64,000 nucleotides of DNA from CAVYOE01 sp963770155 (GTDB lineage Bacteria; Actinomycetota; Thermoleophilia; Solirubrobacterales; 70-9). The notes beneath the pieces were generated by a model. It saw only the letters and a list, made by a program, of their open reading frames with translations. It did not search any database and was not told the DNA's origin. Below, piece after piece: positions 45,619-53,607 of this stretch. Numbering within the stretch: the stretch's first letter is position 1; each line of letters begins with the position of its first letter. The stretch lies in assembly GCA_963770155.1 (NCBI GenBank), contig CAVYOE010000001.1:1612001-1676000 (forward strand). The letters are read 5' to 3'. The position numbers and the translations under genes were made by a program.

Positions 45619-46146
45619 CTACTCGCCGATGCCCAGGCTGCCCTGCCCCAGTCCTCCGACCAGCTGGTCGACCGGGTTGTTCACCGGGATGGCAACGTCG
45701 CCGCCGGAGCCCCCGTTTCCGCCGCCGCCGCCTGTTCCCTGATCGGGGGCGGGAGCGGATTGCTCCTCAGTCGTCCCCGAGCCGCCTGGCTGGCCGCCGC
45801 CCGGATCTGAGTCCCCGCCGGGCTGCGTGGTCACGGTTGGCGTTTCGATGAACTGGAGCTCGGTCTCCGTGCCGCTGCCTCCCCCTCCCTCTCTGCGCGC
45901 AGAATCAATGGTCAGCTGTGGCAGGGTGGTCGTCAGCTGCTCGATCGAGCGCGTTTCGGTCTGCGCCGAGGGCTCTCCGAGCGTGGTCTCGCTCGGTCCG
46001 GTGGCAAGCGAGGACAGACCCGCTCCGACGCCGCCGCCGAAGCCGATCGTCGCAGCCACCATTACGGGCACGACGAGAAGAAGGGCGCCGATGAATCCCT
46101 TCGATGCAATACCGCGGTGCCACTGTGCAATCAATCCCTGATGCAT
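45619..46146 (-). CDS. Membrane-anchored low-complexity protein, unknown
   Basis: 175 residues. One hydrophobic helix at ~17-45 (GFIGALLLVVPVMVAATIGF) after a short N-terminus, then an extracellular region that is Thr/Ser/Glu-rich followed by Gly/Pro/Ser-rich low complexity (TTQPGGDSDPGGGQPGG, GTGGGGGNGGSGGD) and a short VDQLVGGLGQGSLGIGE end. No domain recognised. ATG 46146 is divergent from the histidine kinase; its stop is 6 nt before the probable CTG of the EamA gene. Confidence 0.62.
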   Translation of the reverse strand: MHQGLIAQWHRGIASKGFIGALLLVVPVMVAATIGFGGGVGAGLSSLATGPSETTLGEPSAQTETRSIEQLTTTLPQLTIDSARREGGGGSGTETELQFIETPTVTTQPGGDSDPGGGQPGGSGTTEEQSAPAPDQGTGGGGGNGGSGGDVAIPVNNPVDQLVGGLGQGSLGIGE

Positions 46147-46207
46147 TGGGCTTCCCGGCTACTGTAACGGCGGAAGGGACGCTCTGCAGAACTTGTGGGA
46201 CCAACCT

Positions 46208-47651
46208 ATGCGACCTTCGGCCACAAACCGCCTCCGAATCGGCTTCGCCTTCCTCGTCGCCCTGCTGGTGCTCGTTTCCGTGCTCGGAGTGGGGCGCCTG
46301 TTCCAGGTACGACAGGACTACGAGGACCGCACCGCCAGGCACGCCGATATCGCTCTGCAGGCCGAGCGGATTCGTTCCGCGTTCGTCCTGGAGCAATCCT
46401 CACTGGTCCAGGGGCCGCGCAGCACCGCCGCTGAGCGGCGGGCGGCCTTCAACCGCGCAGTCGCCGCCGCCGACCAGGCCACCGCCGATACGCGTGGGTT
46501 GGCCGGCGACGATCCCGAGATCCTGGCCTCCCTCGATGCCCGAGCCACGGCGGAGCTCAACTGGCGCCGGCAGGTCGCAGAGCCGCTGCTGCGCGGCGAT
46601 CCACCCCCCGCGGCTATGAACCGGCGCCGAACCAGCGAGGTGGTCGACGCCGCGGACCGTCTCGCCGACGCGATCCAGGCAGCGCGAATCGAGAGCCGGG
46701 ACCAATCCGAACGACGAGACCCGCGACGTGGTTCTGCTGGTCATCGTCGGCCTCGCCGGGGCCCTGCTCGCTGGGATCGTGCTCTTCTCCGGGCTGGTCG
46801 GCTCGATGCGGGCGCCGCTCAACCGCCTGGTCGAGGGTGCGCGGAGGCTGGCCGGCGGCGATCTCAGCGCCCGGGTCGAGGCGGGAGGACCGGCTGAGAT
46901 CTCGACCCTGGGCCAGGCCTTCAACGAGATGGCGACGGCGCTCGAGCGTGACGCCCGTGAGCGCGACCGGATCGAGCGGATGAAGGACGACTTCCTGCTC
47001 ACGGTCTCGCACGAGCTGCGCACTCCCGTGACCTCGGTCAAGGGATTCGCCGAGATGCTCGCGGGCCAGGAGAACTCACTGACAGAATCGCAGCGTGAGG
47101 CGATCGGCGCGATCGTCGAGGGAACCGCTGACCTCTCGACCTTGATCGACGATCTGGTCGACCTTGCCCGAAGCGACGCCGGCCGCCTCCAGATCCGGCC
47201 GCGGCCGACCGAGGTCGGGGCCCTGCTCGAACGGGTGGCCAGGCAGCTCCGTCCCCGCTTCGAGGAACGACGGCAGGAGTTCGAGGTCTCCGCGGCCCAG
47301 GACCTTCCTGAGATCGAGGTGGACCCCGAGCGCATCGTCCAGGTCCTCTGCAACCTGCTCTTGAACGCGAACAAATATGCGGAGGAGGGCGCCGAGGTCG
47401 AGCTGCGGGCGGAGCGCCGCGACGGCGGCGTCGTGATCGAGGTCGCCGACAACGGCCCCGGCATCCCCCCCGACCAGCTCGAGCACGTGTTCGAGCGATT
47501 CTGGCGCGCCGACAGCAGCGAGTCCCAGCGAGTCGGCGGAACCGGTCTCGGCCTCGCGATCGCCCGATCGCTGGTCGAGCTGCACGGTGGCGAGATCACG
47601 GCCGAGTCGCCACCTGGTTCGGGCGCACGCTTCCAGGTGATGCTGCGATGA
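46208..47651 (+). pseudogene. Sensor histidine kinase, one frame break
   Basis: About 480 residues when repaired. TM1 at ~10-34 (LRIGFAFLVALLVLVSVLGV), an extracytoplasmic four-helix-like sensor region rich in Ala/Arg, then a break at ~46705, after which NDETRDVVLLVIVGLAGALL gives TM2, HAMP (APLNRLVEGARRLAGGDLSA), HisKA with the phospho-His in FLLTVSHELRTPVTSVKGFA, and HATPase_c motifs NLLLNANKYAEE (N box), VADNGPGIPPDQL (G1) and GGTGLGLAIARS (G2). ATG 46208 is preferred over TTG 46193. It overlaps the response regulator by 4 nt (ATGA), so they form a two-component pair. Confidence 0.85.
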
Positions 47652-48007
47652 CCAAGGTGCTGGTCGTCGATGACTCGGAGACTGTCCTGCTGATGTTGCA
47701 GCGACGTCTCGAGGGAGAGGGCTACGACGTCTCGACCGCGGGGGATGGGCCTAGCGCCCTGGAGGCGATTTCCTCGGGCGCCCGTCCGGACATCGTCCTG
47801 CTCGACGCGATGATGCCGGGGATGTCGGGGATCGACGCCCTACGCGAGCTGCGGGCCTCCGGAAACCGGACTCCCGTCCTGATCATCAGTGCCTACCGCT
47901 GGGGCGAGGAGCCGGAGGAGGCACTTGAGCTCGGCGCCGACGGCTGCATCTCAAAGCCGTTCAACTGGGAGAGCCTGGTCGAGCAGATCGAGGGTCTTAC
48001 GACCTAG
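47648..48007 (+). CDS. Single-domain response regulator (CheY-like)
   Basis: 119 residues, one receiver domain and no output domain. The acidic pocket is D8/D9, phospho-acceptor D53 (DIVLLDAMMPG), switch residue S81 and K103 (SKPF). It overlaps the kinase gene by ATGA, so the kinase is its likely partner. With no effector domain it must signal by protein contact, like CheY or a phosphorelay intermediate. The 3' end overlaps the convergent helicase gene by 11 nt. Confidence 0.92.
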   Translation: MTKVLVVDDSETVLLMLQRRLEGEGYDVSTAGDGPSALEAISSGARPDIVLLDAMMPGMSGIDALRELRASGNRTPVLIISAYRWGEEPEEALELGADGCISKPFNWESLVEQIEGLTT

Positions 48008-49451
48008 CCGGCTCGAACCGGACCTCGCGCCCCTTGAGCTTGGTCCCGTTGAGCCGCTCGATCGCGAGCTCGGCCTGCTCGGCCGACAGCTCGACGAACG
48101 AGAAGCGCTCGAGGACCCGCACGTCCTCGATCTCCTCATCCGGGATCACAGCGCCCTCGGTCAGCGCCCAGCGCAGGTCGTCCTCGTCGATGCCGGAGCG
48201 GGCGCCGCGGTTGACGAACAGCTTCACGGTGCCGTCAGGGGCGGCGGCATCTTTCGCCGGTTCGCGGTGGCGCGGTCTCGGGGCGTGCTCGAGCCGCTCT
48301 TCCGGCGGCTCCCACTCCTCGATCACTGACTTCGCCTCCCGCTCGATCCGCGGAATTTCCTCCCGCTGCTTCGGGGTGACAAAGGTGATCGCGCGGCCGG
48401 TGCGCCCGACCCGGCCCGTTCGCCCGATCCGGTGCACGTAGGCCTCGGTCGTGTCGGGAACGTCGAAGTTGATGACGTGGGTGACGTGCTCGATGTCGAG
48501 GCCGCGTGCGGCGATGTCAGTGGCGACCAGGAGCCGGGTCCGATGGTCCTTGAACGAGATCATCACTCCGTCGCGCTGGCCCTGGGAGAGGTCGCCGTGG
48601 AGCGCCTTTACTCCGAGCCCGGCGTCGGCGAGCTGCTTGTCGAGCCGGGCAGCGCCGATCTTTGTGCGGCAGAAGATGATCGCCTGCTCGGGGTCCTCGG
48701 CCTTCAGGACGTCGATCAGGCGCCGGGTCTTCTCCTTCGCGTCGACCTCGACATAGGCCTGCTCGATCGCATCGACGGTCAGCTTCTTCGGCGTGACCTT
48801 GATCGTCACGGGCTCGTACATGTAGGTCTCGGCAAGGCGCTGGATCGGCGGCGGCATCGTCGCCGAGAAGAGCGAGGTCTGGCGCCCGCTCGGGCACATC
48901 CGCAGGATCTTCTCGACGTCCTCGATGAAGCCGAGGTCGAGCATCTCGTCGGCCTCGTCGAGGACGACGTAGCGAGCCGAGGTCAGGACCAGCGAATGCC
49001 GCGACATCAGGTCCATCATCCGGCCGACTGTTGCGACGACGACCTGGGCGCCGGCGCGCAGCTGCGCCTGCTGGGACTTGATCGGGGCGCCGCCGAAGAT
49101 CGCGACAATCTCGACGTCCAGGTGCTCGGCATAGGCCCGCAGCGCCTGGGTCACCTGGATGCAAAGCTCGCGCGTCGGTGTGAGCACGATCGCCTGCACG
49201 TCCGCGCTTTCGGGATCGAGGTACTCGAGCATCGGCAGGCCGAAGGCGGCTGTCTTGCCGGTCCCGGTCTGCGCCTGTCCGATCACATCGTGGCCGTCGA
49301 GCAGTTCGGGGATCGCCTGTGCCTGGATCGGGGTGGGATCTTCGTAGCCGAGCTCGTCGAGCGCGCGCCGCACCGGCTCGGAGAGGCGCAGCTCATGGAA
49401 CGAGGCGATCGTCTTGTCCTTTCTTTCCTCGGTCATCGTCTCCTCGCTCAT
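47997..49451 (-). CDS. DEAD-box RNA helicase (DeaD/CsdA/DbpA type)
   Basis: 484 residues. Q motif (FHELRLSEPVRRALDELGYE), Walker A AQTGTGKT at 60-67, PTREL, DEAD (VVLDEADEMLDLGF), SAT (LFSATMPP), then IIFCRTK, RGLDIEHV and HRIGRTGRVGRTGR. The C-terminal ~75 residues (VKLFVNRGARSGIDEDDLRW, then FSFVELSAEQAELAIERLNG) are a DbpA-like RNA-binding domain, as in helicases that act in ribosome assembly or cold adaptation. ATG 49451 overlaps the stop of the MDR gene by 4 nt. Confidence 0.94.
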   Translation of the reverse strand: MSEETMTEERKDKTIASFHELRLSEPVRRALDELGYEDPTPIQAQAIPELLDGHDVIGQAQTGTGKTAAFGLPMLEYLDPESADVQAIVLTPTRELCIQVTQALRAYAEHLDVEIVAIFGGAPIKSQQAQLRAGAQVVVATVGRMMDLMSRHSLVLTSARYVVLDEADEMLDLGFIEDVEKILRMCPSGRQTSLFSATMPPPIQRLAETYMYEPVTIKVTPKKLTVDAIEQAYVEVDAKEKTRRLIDVLKAEDPEQAIIFCRTKIGAARLDKQLADAGLGVKALHGDLSQGQRDGVMISFKDHRTRLLVATDIAARGLDIEHVTHVINFDVPDTTEAYVHRIGRTGRVGRTGRAITFVTPKQREEIPRIEREAKSVIEEWEPPEERLEHAPRPRHREPAKDAAAPDGTVKLFVNRGARSGIDEDDLRWALTEGAVIPDEEIEDVRVLERFSFVELSAEQAELAIERLNGTKLKGREVRFEPARS

Positions 49452-50401
49452 GCGGACGGGTCGAGCAACAGCTTGCCCTGACTCTTGCGGCCGGCGATCT
49501 CCTCGTGGGCGCGGCGGACATCGCTAAGCGGATAGACGCCGCCGATCAGCACTTCGAGCTCGCCCGCGGCGACCCACCCGAGCAGATCCCCGATGATCGA
49601 GCCGAGCAGCTCGCGCTCGCTGATCAGGTGGATGAGCCAGAACCCGATCACCGCGGTCGAATGGCGCATCAGGTTGCCCACCTTGACCTCGGGCTGCTCC
49701 CTTCCCGCGATCCCGAATGCGACCATGCGGCCGAAGGGAGCAAGGGCCCGCAGCTCTGCACTGAACGCAGGGTCGCCGCTCATCTGCAGGACCGCGTCAA
49801 CCGGATTCCCGTCATTGGCCTCGAGGATGGCCTCGGTCAGGTCCTCGGGACCGAGGCCGGAATCGATCGTGCCGTCCGCACCGAGGCGGGCGACCGTCTC
49901 GCGTTTCTCCTCGCTCGAAGCCAGGCCGATCACCCGGGCTCCGGCGCGCTTGGCGATCTGGACCGCGAGGGTCCCCGTCCCGCCCGCCGCCGCCTCGATC
50001 ACGACCGTTTCGCCCTCGGCGAGCCGAGCGCAGTTGTTGACCAGCGCATGAGCGGTGATCCCCTGGAGGAGCAGCGCCGCCGCCTGGTCGTCGCCGACCT
50101 CGTCGGGAATCGGGACCAGCCAGCCCTCGGGTACCGCCACCTTCTCCGCATAGCCGCCGTTGGCGAGCATCGCGGCCACACGGCGGCCGTCGGGCGCCTT
50201 GCCGCTGATCTCGCCTCCGGGAATCAGCGGCAGGCTCTGCTCGGCCAGGTAGTCGTTCTGGGTGACGTGTGTGTCCGCGAAGTTGATCCCGGCACGGGCG
50301 ACGTCGACCACGACCTCGCCGTCGCTGGGCTCGGGGTCGGGCAACTCGGTGTGCTCGAGCACCTCCGGTCCCCCGAATTCCTTCATCTGGATAGCCTTCA
50401 C
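49448..50401 (-). CDS. Quinone-oxidoreductase-like MDR (zinc-free)
   Basis: 317 residues. The GroES-like N-terminal domain has VLEHTELPDPEPSDGEVVVD and GINFADTHVTQNDYL; the Rossmann part has VIEAAAGGTGTLAVQIAKRA with the NADPH-binding AxxGxxG motif. Zinc-ligand Cys/His are absent, as in quinone oxidoreductase (Qor) members that reduce quinones or enones with NADPH. GTG start at 50401. Forms a translationally coupled pair with the helicase gene (ATGA). Confidence 0.88.
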   Translation of the reverse strand: MKAIQMKEFGGPEVLEHTELPDPEPSDGEVVVDVARAGINFADTHVTQNDYLAEQSLPLIPGGEISGKAPDGRRVAAMLANGGYAEKVAVPEGWLVPIPDEVGDDQAAALLLQGITAHALVNNCARLAEGETVVIEAAAGGTGTLAVQIAKRAGARVIGLASSEEKRETVARLGADGTIDSGLGPEDLTEAILEANDGNPVDAVLQMSGDPAFSAELRALAPFGRMVAFGIAGREQPEVKVGNLMRHSTAVIGFWLIHLISERELLGSIIGDLLGWVAAGELEVLIGGVYPLSDVRRAHEEIAGRKSQGKLLLDPSA

Positions 50402-50463
50402 CGCTTCTTAGTGTGGCTTACGGAGGCCACCCGCCGTCGCCTCCCCCGCCCAGCGTCTCGGAT

Positions 50464-51393
50464 ATGGCACTGACAGCCGTCGGCTCAATCGCGTTCGACT
50501 CAGTCAAGACCCCGTTCGGGGAGCGCGAGCGCATGCTCGGCGGGTCCGCGGTCCATTTCTCCCTTGCCGCGAGCTTTTTCACGGAGGTGCGGGTGGTGGG
50601 CCCTGTGGGGGATGACTTCGGCGACGACGACCTCGCCGTGCTCGAGGGGCGTGGAGTGATCACCGCCGACATCGAGCGGATTGCGGGCGAGACCTTCTTC
50701 TGGCGCGGTCACTACGAGCACGACATGAACCTGGCCCATACCGACGATACGCAGCTCGGCGTGTTCGCGGACTTCGACCCGAAGCTCTCCGATGAAGCGG
50801 CGGCTGCGGACGCGCTCTTTCTCGGCAACATCCAGCCGGACCTGCAGCGCAAGGTCCGGTCCCTGTGCGGCTCTGTCAAGTTTGCGGCGCTCGACTCGAT
50901 GAACATGTGGATCGAGACGGCGCGCGATTCACTGGTCGCGGCGATCGGTGAGGTCGACGCGGTCATTCTCAACGACGCCGAGATCCGGATGCTGACCGAG
51001 CAACCGAATCTCGCCCGCGCCGCCCGAGCGGTGATGGAGATGGGCCCGCGGGTCGTCGTCGCCAAGCAGGGCGAGTACGGCGCCGCCCTGTTCACCGAGG
51101 AGGGGTTCTTTGCGCTGCCGGCGCTGCCGCTCGAGGACGTCTGCGACCCGACCGGGGCGGGTGACAGCTTCGCCGGCGGATTCCTCGGCTACCTCGACTC
51201 TCAGGAGGGCGACCTCGGCGACGGCGCGCTGCGCCGCGCCATGGCCCACGGAACGGTGATGGCCTCGTTCAACGTCGAGGACTTCGGCACGGCCCGGGTC
51301 AGCAGTCTCACCCCAGCCGAGATCGAGTCACGCCTGGAGCACCTGACCAAAGTGACCCACTTCGAGCAGCGCCCGATCGAGGTGCGGGGCTAG
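50464..51393 (+). CDS. PfkB-family sugar/nucleoside kinase
   Basis: 309 residues. The N-terminal substrate side has VGSIAFDSVKTPFGERERML and GGSAVHFSLAAS; the C-terminal PfkB signature DPTGAGDSFAGGFLGYLDSQ holds the catalytic Asp and anion hole (GAGD). Between them, VILNDAEIRMLTEQPNLARA and VVVAKQGEYGAALF. The family phosphorylates ribose, adenosine, fructose derivatives or similar; the substrate is open. ATG 50464 is taken because the fold starts there; GTG 50413 would add a Pro-rich 17-residue extension. Confidence 0.88.
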   Translation: MALTAVGSIAFDSVKTPFGERERMLGGSAVHFSLAASFFTEVRVVGPVGDDFGDDDLAVLEGRGVITADIERIAGETFFWRGHYEHDMNLAHTDDTQLGVFADFDPKLSDEAAAADALFLGNIQPDLQRKVRSLCGSVKFAALDSMNMWIETARDSLVAAIGEVDAVILNDAEIRMLTEQPNLARAARAVMEMGPRVVVAKQGEYGAALFTEEGFFALPALPLEDVCDPTGAGDSFAGGFLGYLDSQEGDLGDGALRRAMAHGTVMASFNVEDFGTARVSSLTPAEIESRLEHLTKVTHFEQRPIEVRG

Positions 51394-51405
51394 GAATCTT
51401 TTTTT
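51371..51405 (+). terminator. Possible weak intrinsic terminator after the PfkB gene
   Basis: GCCC (51371-51374) can pair with GGGC (51387-51390), followed 8 nt later by a run of seven T (51399-51405), the only T run of this length in the neighbourhood. The stem is short, so the call is weak. Confidence 0.25.
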
Positions 51406-51489
51406 CCAGCCTCCGCGCGGGCGCGGACAAGGCCAGTGTGGGCAATCGTGCGAAAATGCCCGTCCCCTAAGAACTGAACTGGAGAGGCG

Positions 51490-52977
51490 ATGGCGACGAA
51501 GCAGAAGGCGAAGGCAAAGGGCAAGTCCAAGCCAAAGGCCAGGTCCGAGTCGAAGGCCGGCAGCGATGGCGGCGGCAAGGCCGGCGACGACACGCTCAGC
51601 GTCACCGACAACCGCACGGGCGAGAGCTACGAACTCGAGATCACCGATGGCACGGTCCAGGCGATGGACCTTCGTGAGATCAAGGTGAACGAGGACGACT
51701 TCGGCTTGATGGCCTACGACCCGGCCTTCACCAACACCGCCTCCTGCCGCTCGGCGATCACCTACATCGACGGCGACGCGGGGATCCTCGAGCACCGTGG
51801 TTATCCGATTGAGCAGCTCTGCGAGCACTCGACCTACCTCGAGGTCGCCTACCTGCTCGTCTTCGGCGAGCTGCCGACCTCCGACCAGCTCGAGTCCTGG
51901 ATCGACGACATCGTCCATCACACCTTCGTCCACGAGAACATCAAGAAATTCGTCGAAGGCTTCCGTTACGACGCCCACCCGATGGGCATGCTGCTCGCCT
52001 CGGTCGGCGCCCTCTCCACCTTCTACCCGGACGCGAAGAAGCTCGACGACCCCGAAGAGCGCTACATGGCGACCATCCGGCTGATCGCCAAGATGCCGAC
52101 CCTCGCCGCCTTTGCCTACCGGCACAACATGGGCCTCCCCTACATCTATCCGGACAACGATCTGAGCTATCCGGAGAACTTCTTCTCGATGATGTTCAAG
52201 ATGACCGAGCTCCAGTTCAAGCCGGATCCCCGGCTCGCAAAGGCGCTCGACGTCCTCTTCATCCTCCACGCCGACCACGAGCAGAACTGCTCGACCAACG
52301 CGGTGCGCGCGGTCGGCTCCTCCGACGTCGATCCCTACTCGGCGGTGGCGGCCGGGGTGGCGGCCCTCTACGGCCCGCTCCACGGCGGCGCCAACGAGGC
52401 GGTGCTGAAGATGCTGCGCCGGATCGACAAGGTCGAGAACATCCCGGACTTCCTCGAGGGAGTGAAGAACCGAGACGAGCGTCTGATGGGCTTCGGCCAC
52501 CGGGTCTACAAGAACTACGACCCACGGGCCCGGATCATCAAGAGCCACGTCGACGACGTACTCGACGTCGTCGGCCAGAACCCGCTGGTCAAGATCGCCA
52601 CCGAGCTCGAGAAGCAGGCGCTCGACGACGACTACTTCACCGACCGCAAGCTCTATCCGAACGTCGACTTCTACTCGGGGATCATCTACGAGGCGCTCCG
52701 GATCCCGACCGACATGTTCACGGTGATCTTTGCGATCCCGCGCACCTCCGGATGGATCGCCCAGTGGCTCGAGATGAGCGACGACGACGAGCAGAAGATC
52801 GCCCGACCGCGCCAGATCTACACGGGGGCGCGCGAGCGCGACTTCGTCCCGGTGGAGAAGCGCAAGAACGGCGACCGGATCGACGGCCCGCCCGCGAAGC
52901 GCCCCGAGTACAAGTACCTGCCGATGCCTTCCGGGACGGCGCCGACGGCGAGCGGCGAGTCCGAGCGCCAAGCCTGA
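51490..52977 (+). CDS. gltA: Citrate synthase with Lys-rich N-terminal extension
   Basis: 495 residues; condenses acetyl-CoA and oxaloacetate at the entry of the TCA cycle. Catalytic set equivalent to E. coli H264, H305 and D362: H298 (GPLHGGANEA), H337 (GFGHRVYKNYDPR), D393 (YPNVDFYSG). H263 in HADHEQN fits the oxaloacetate site. The type II hexamer-like length is increased by a 33-residue basic/Gly N-terminal extension (KQKAKAKGKSKPKARSESK) that is unusual. ATG 51490 has actggagaggcg just upstream, one of the few strong ribosome binding sites in the window. It lies behind a 96-nt gap containing GGGCA...TGCCC (51439-51460). Confidence 0.95.
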   Translation: MATKQKAKAKGKSKPKARSESKAGSDGGGKAGDDTLSVTDNRTGESYELEITDGTVQAMDLREIKVNEDDFGLMAYDPAFTNTASCRSAITYIDGDAGILEHRGYPIEQLCEHSTYLEVAYLLVFGELPTSDQLESWIDDIVHHTFVHENIKKFVEGFRYDAHPMGMLLASVGALSTFYPDAKKLDDPEERYMATIRLIAKMPTLAAFAYRHNMGLPYIYPDNDLSYPENFFSMMFKMTELQFKPDPRLAKALDVLFILHADHEQNCSTNAVRAVGSSDVDPYSAVAAGVAALYGPLHGGANEAVLKMLRRIDKVENIPDFLEGVKNRDERLMGFGHRVYKNYDPRARIIKSHVDDVLDVVGQNPLVKIATELEKQALDDDYFTDRKLYPNVDFYSGIIYEALRIPTDMFTVIFAIPRTSGWIAQWLEMSDDDEQKIARPRQIYTGARERDFVPVEKRKNGDRIDGPPAKRPEYKYLPMPSGTAPTASGESERQA

Positions 52978-53324
52978 GCTGGAAGCTGACTATCCGCCAC
53001 GGCCCCCGGGTCGAGCGGGAGAGCTTCGACGATCTCGACACGGCTCTGGTTGAGCTCGAACGCCGTGCCGAGGCGATCCAGGCCGAAGGCCCGCGTCAGA
53101 AGGTGAAAGCGTTTCGCGATTACGAGCCCGAAGCGCAGGTGGCAGCCCGACTCGAACTCTCCGGCCCGCGAAGCAGGCTCGGCCTCCGCGGCCGCGAGGT
53201 AGGGCTCGACGTAATGGGCGACGGCAGCCTGGTTCCCTACATCGGCGCCATCTTCAAGCGGCGGCTCGAGCCGGGCTCCGGCAGCCCGTTCGAAGCGCTG
53301 CGCGAGGAGCTCGGCGATGGCTGA
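52974..53324 (+). CDS. Small protein of unknown function (probable CTG start overlapping gltA stop)
   Basis: 116 residues, not recognised. The sequence starts SWKLTIRHGPRVERESFDDL after the initiator; strand- and helix-forming parts follow (ALVELERRAEAIQAEGPRQK, then EAQVAARLELSGP, then GLDVMGDGSLVPYIGAIFKR). No ATG, GTG or TTG lies before the conserved-looking start. CTG 52974 overlaps the gltA stop as CTGA, exactly the arrangement used by ATGA/GTGA pairs in this genome, so initiation by coupling at CTG is proposed. No membrane segment. Confidence 0.65.
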   Translation: MSWKLTIRHGPRVERESFDDLDTALVELERRAEAIQAEGPRQKVKAFRDYEPEAQVAARLELSGPRSRLGLRGREVGLDVMGDGSLVPYIGAIFKRRLEPGSGSPFEALREELGDG

Positions 53325-53607
53325 GTCCGAGCCCGTCGGCCGCCGGGTGATGCTGCCGCGCGGCGCCGAGCCCCCGTTCGAGGTCTACGTCAACGGGGTC
53401 GAGAGGAAAGAGGGGGCCGACTACATGGTCCGAGGCAACGAGATCCTGTTCACCCGGCCGATCGTCAAGGAGAAGGTCGGCACCGCCCGCTGGCTCGCAA
53501 TGTTCATTGGCCTCTTCGGCAGCTACGGGCGAAACGAGGTCGTCGACGTCCACTACCGGCGCGGCGGCGAGACCCGGGTCGCCTCGGACGTCGAGGTCCT
53601 TCCGTAG
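53317..53607 (+). CDS. Small protein of unknown function
   Basis: 96 residues: FEVYVNGVERKEGADYMVRG and NEILFTRPIVKEKVGTARWL form a beta-rich core, then a short hydrophobic WLAMFIGLFGSYG and VVDVHYRRGGETRVASDVEV. It may be a small beta-sandwich with a membrane-touching loop. It overlaps the preceding gene by 8 nt (ATGGCTGA), so gltA and two small genes form one transcription unit. The stop is directly adjacent to the convergent acyl-CoA dehydrogenase gene. Confidence 0.62.
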   Translation: MAESEPVGRRVMLPRGAEPPFEVYVNGVERKEGADYMVRGNEILFTRPIVKEKVGTARWLAMFIGLFGSYGRNEVVDVHYRRGGETRVASDVEVLP

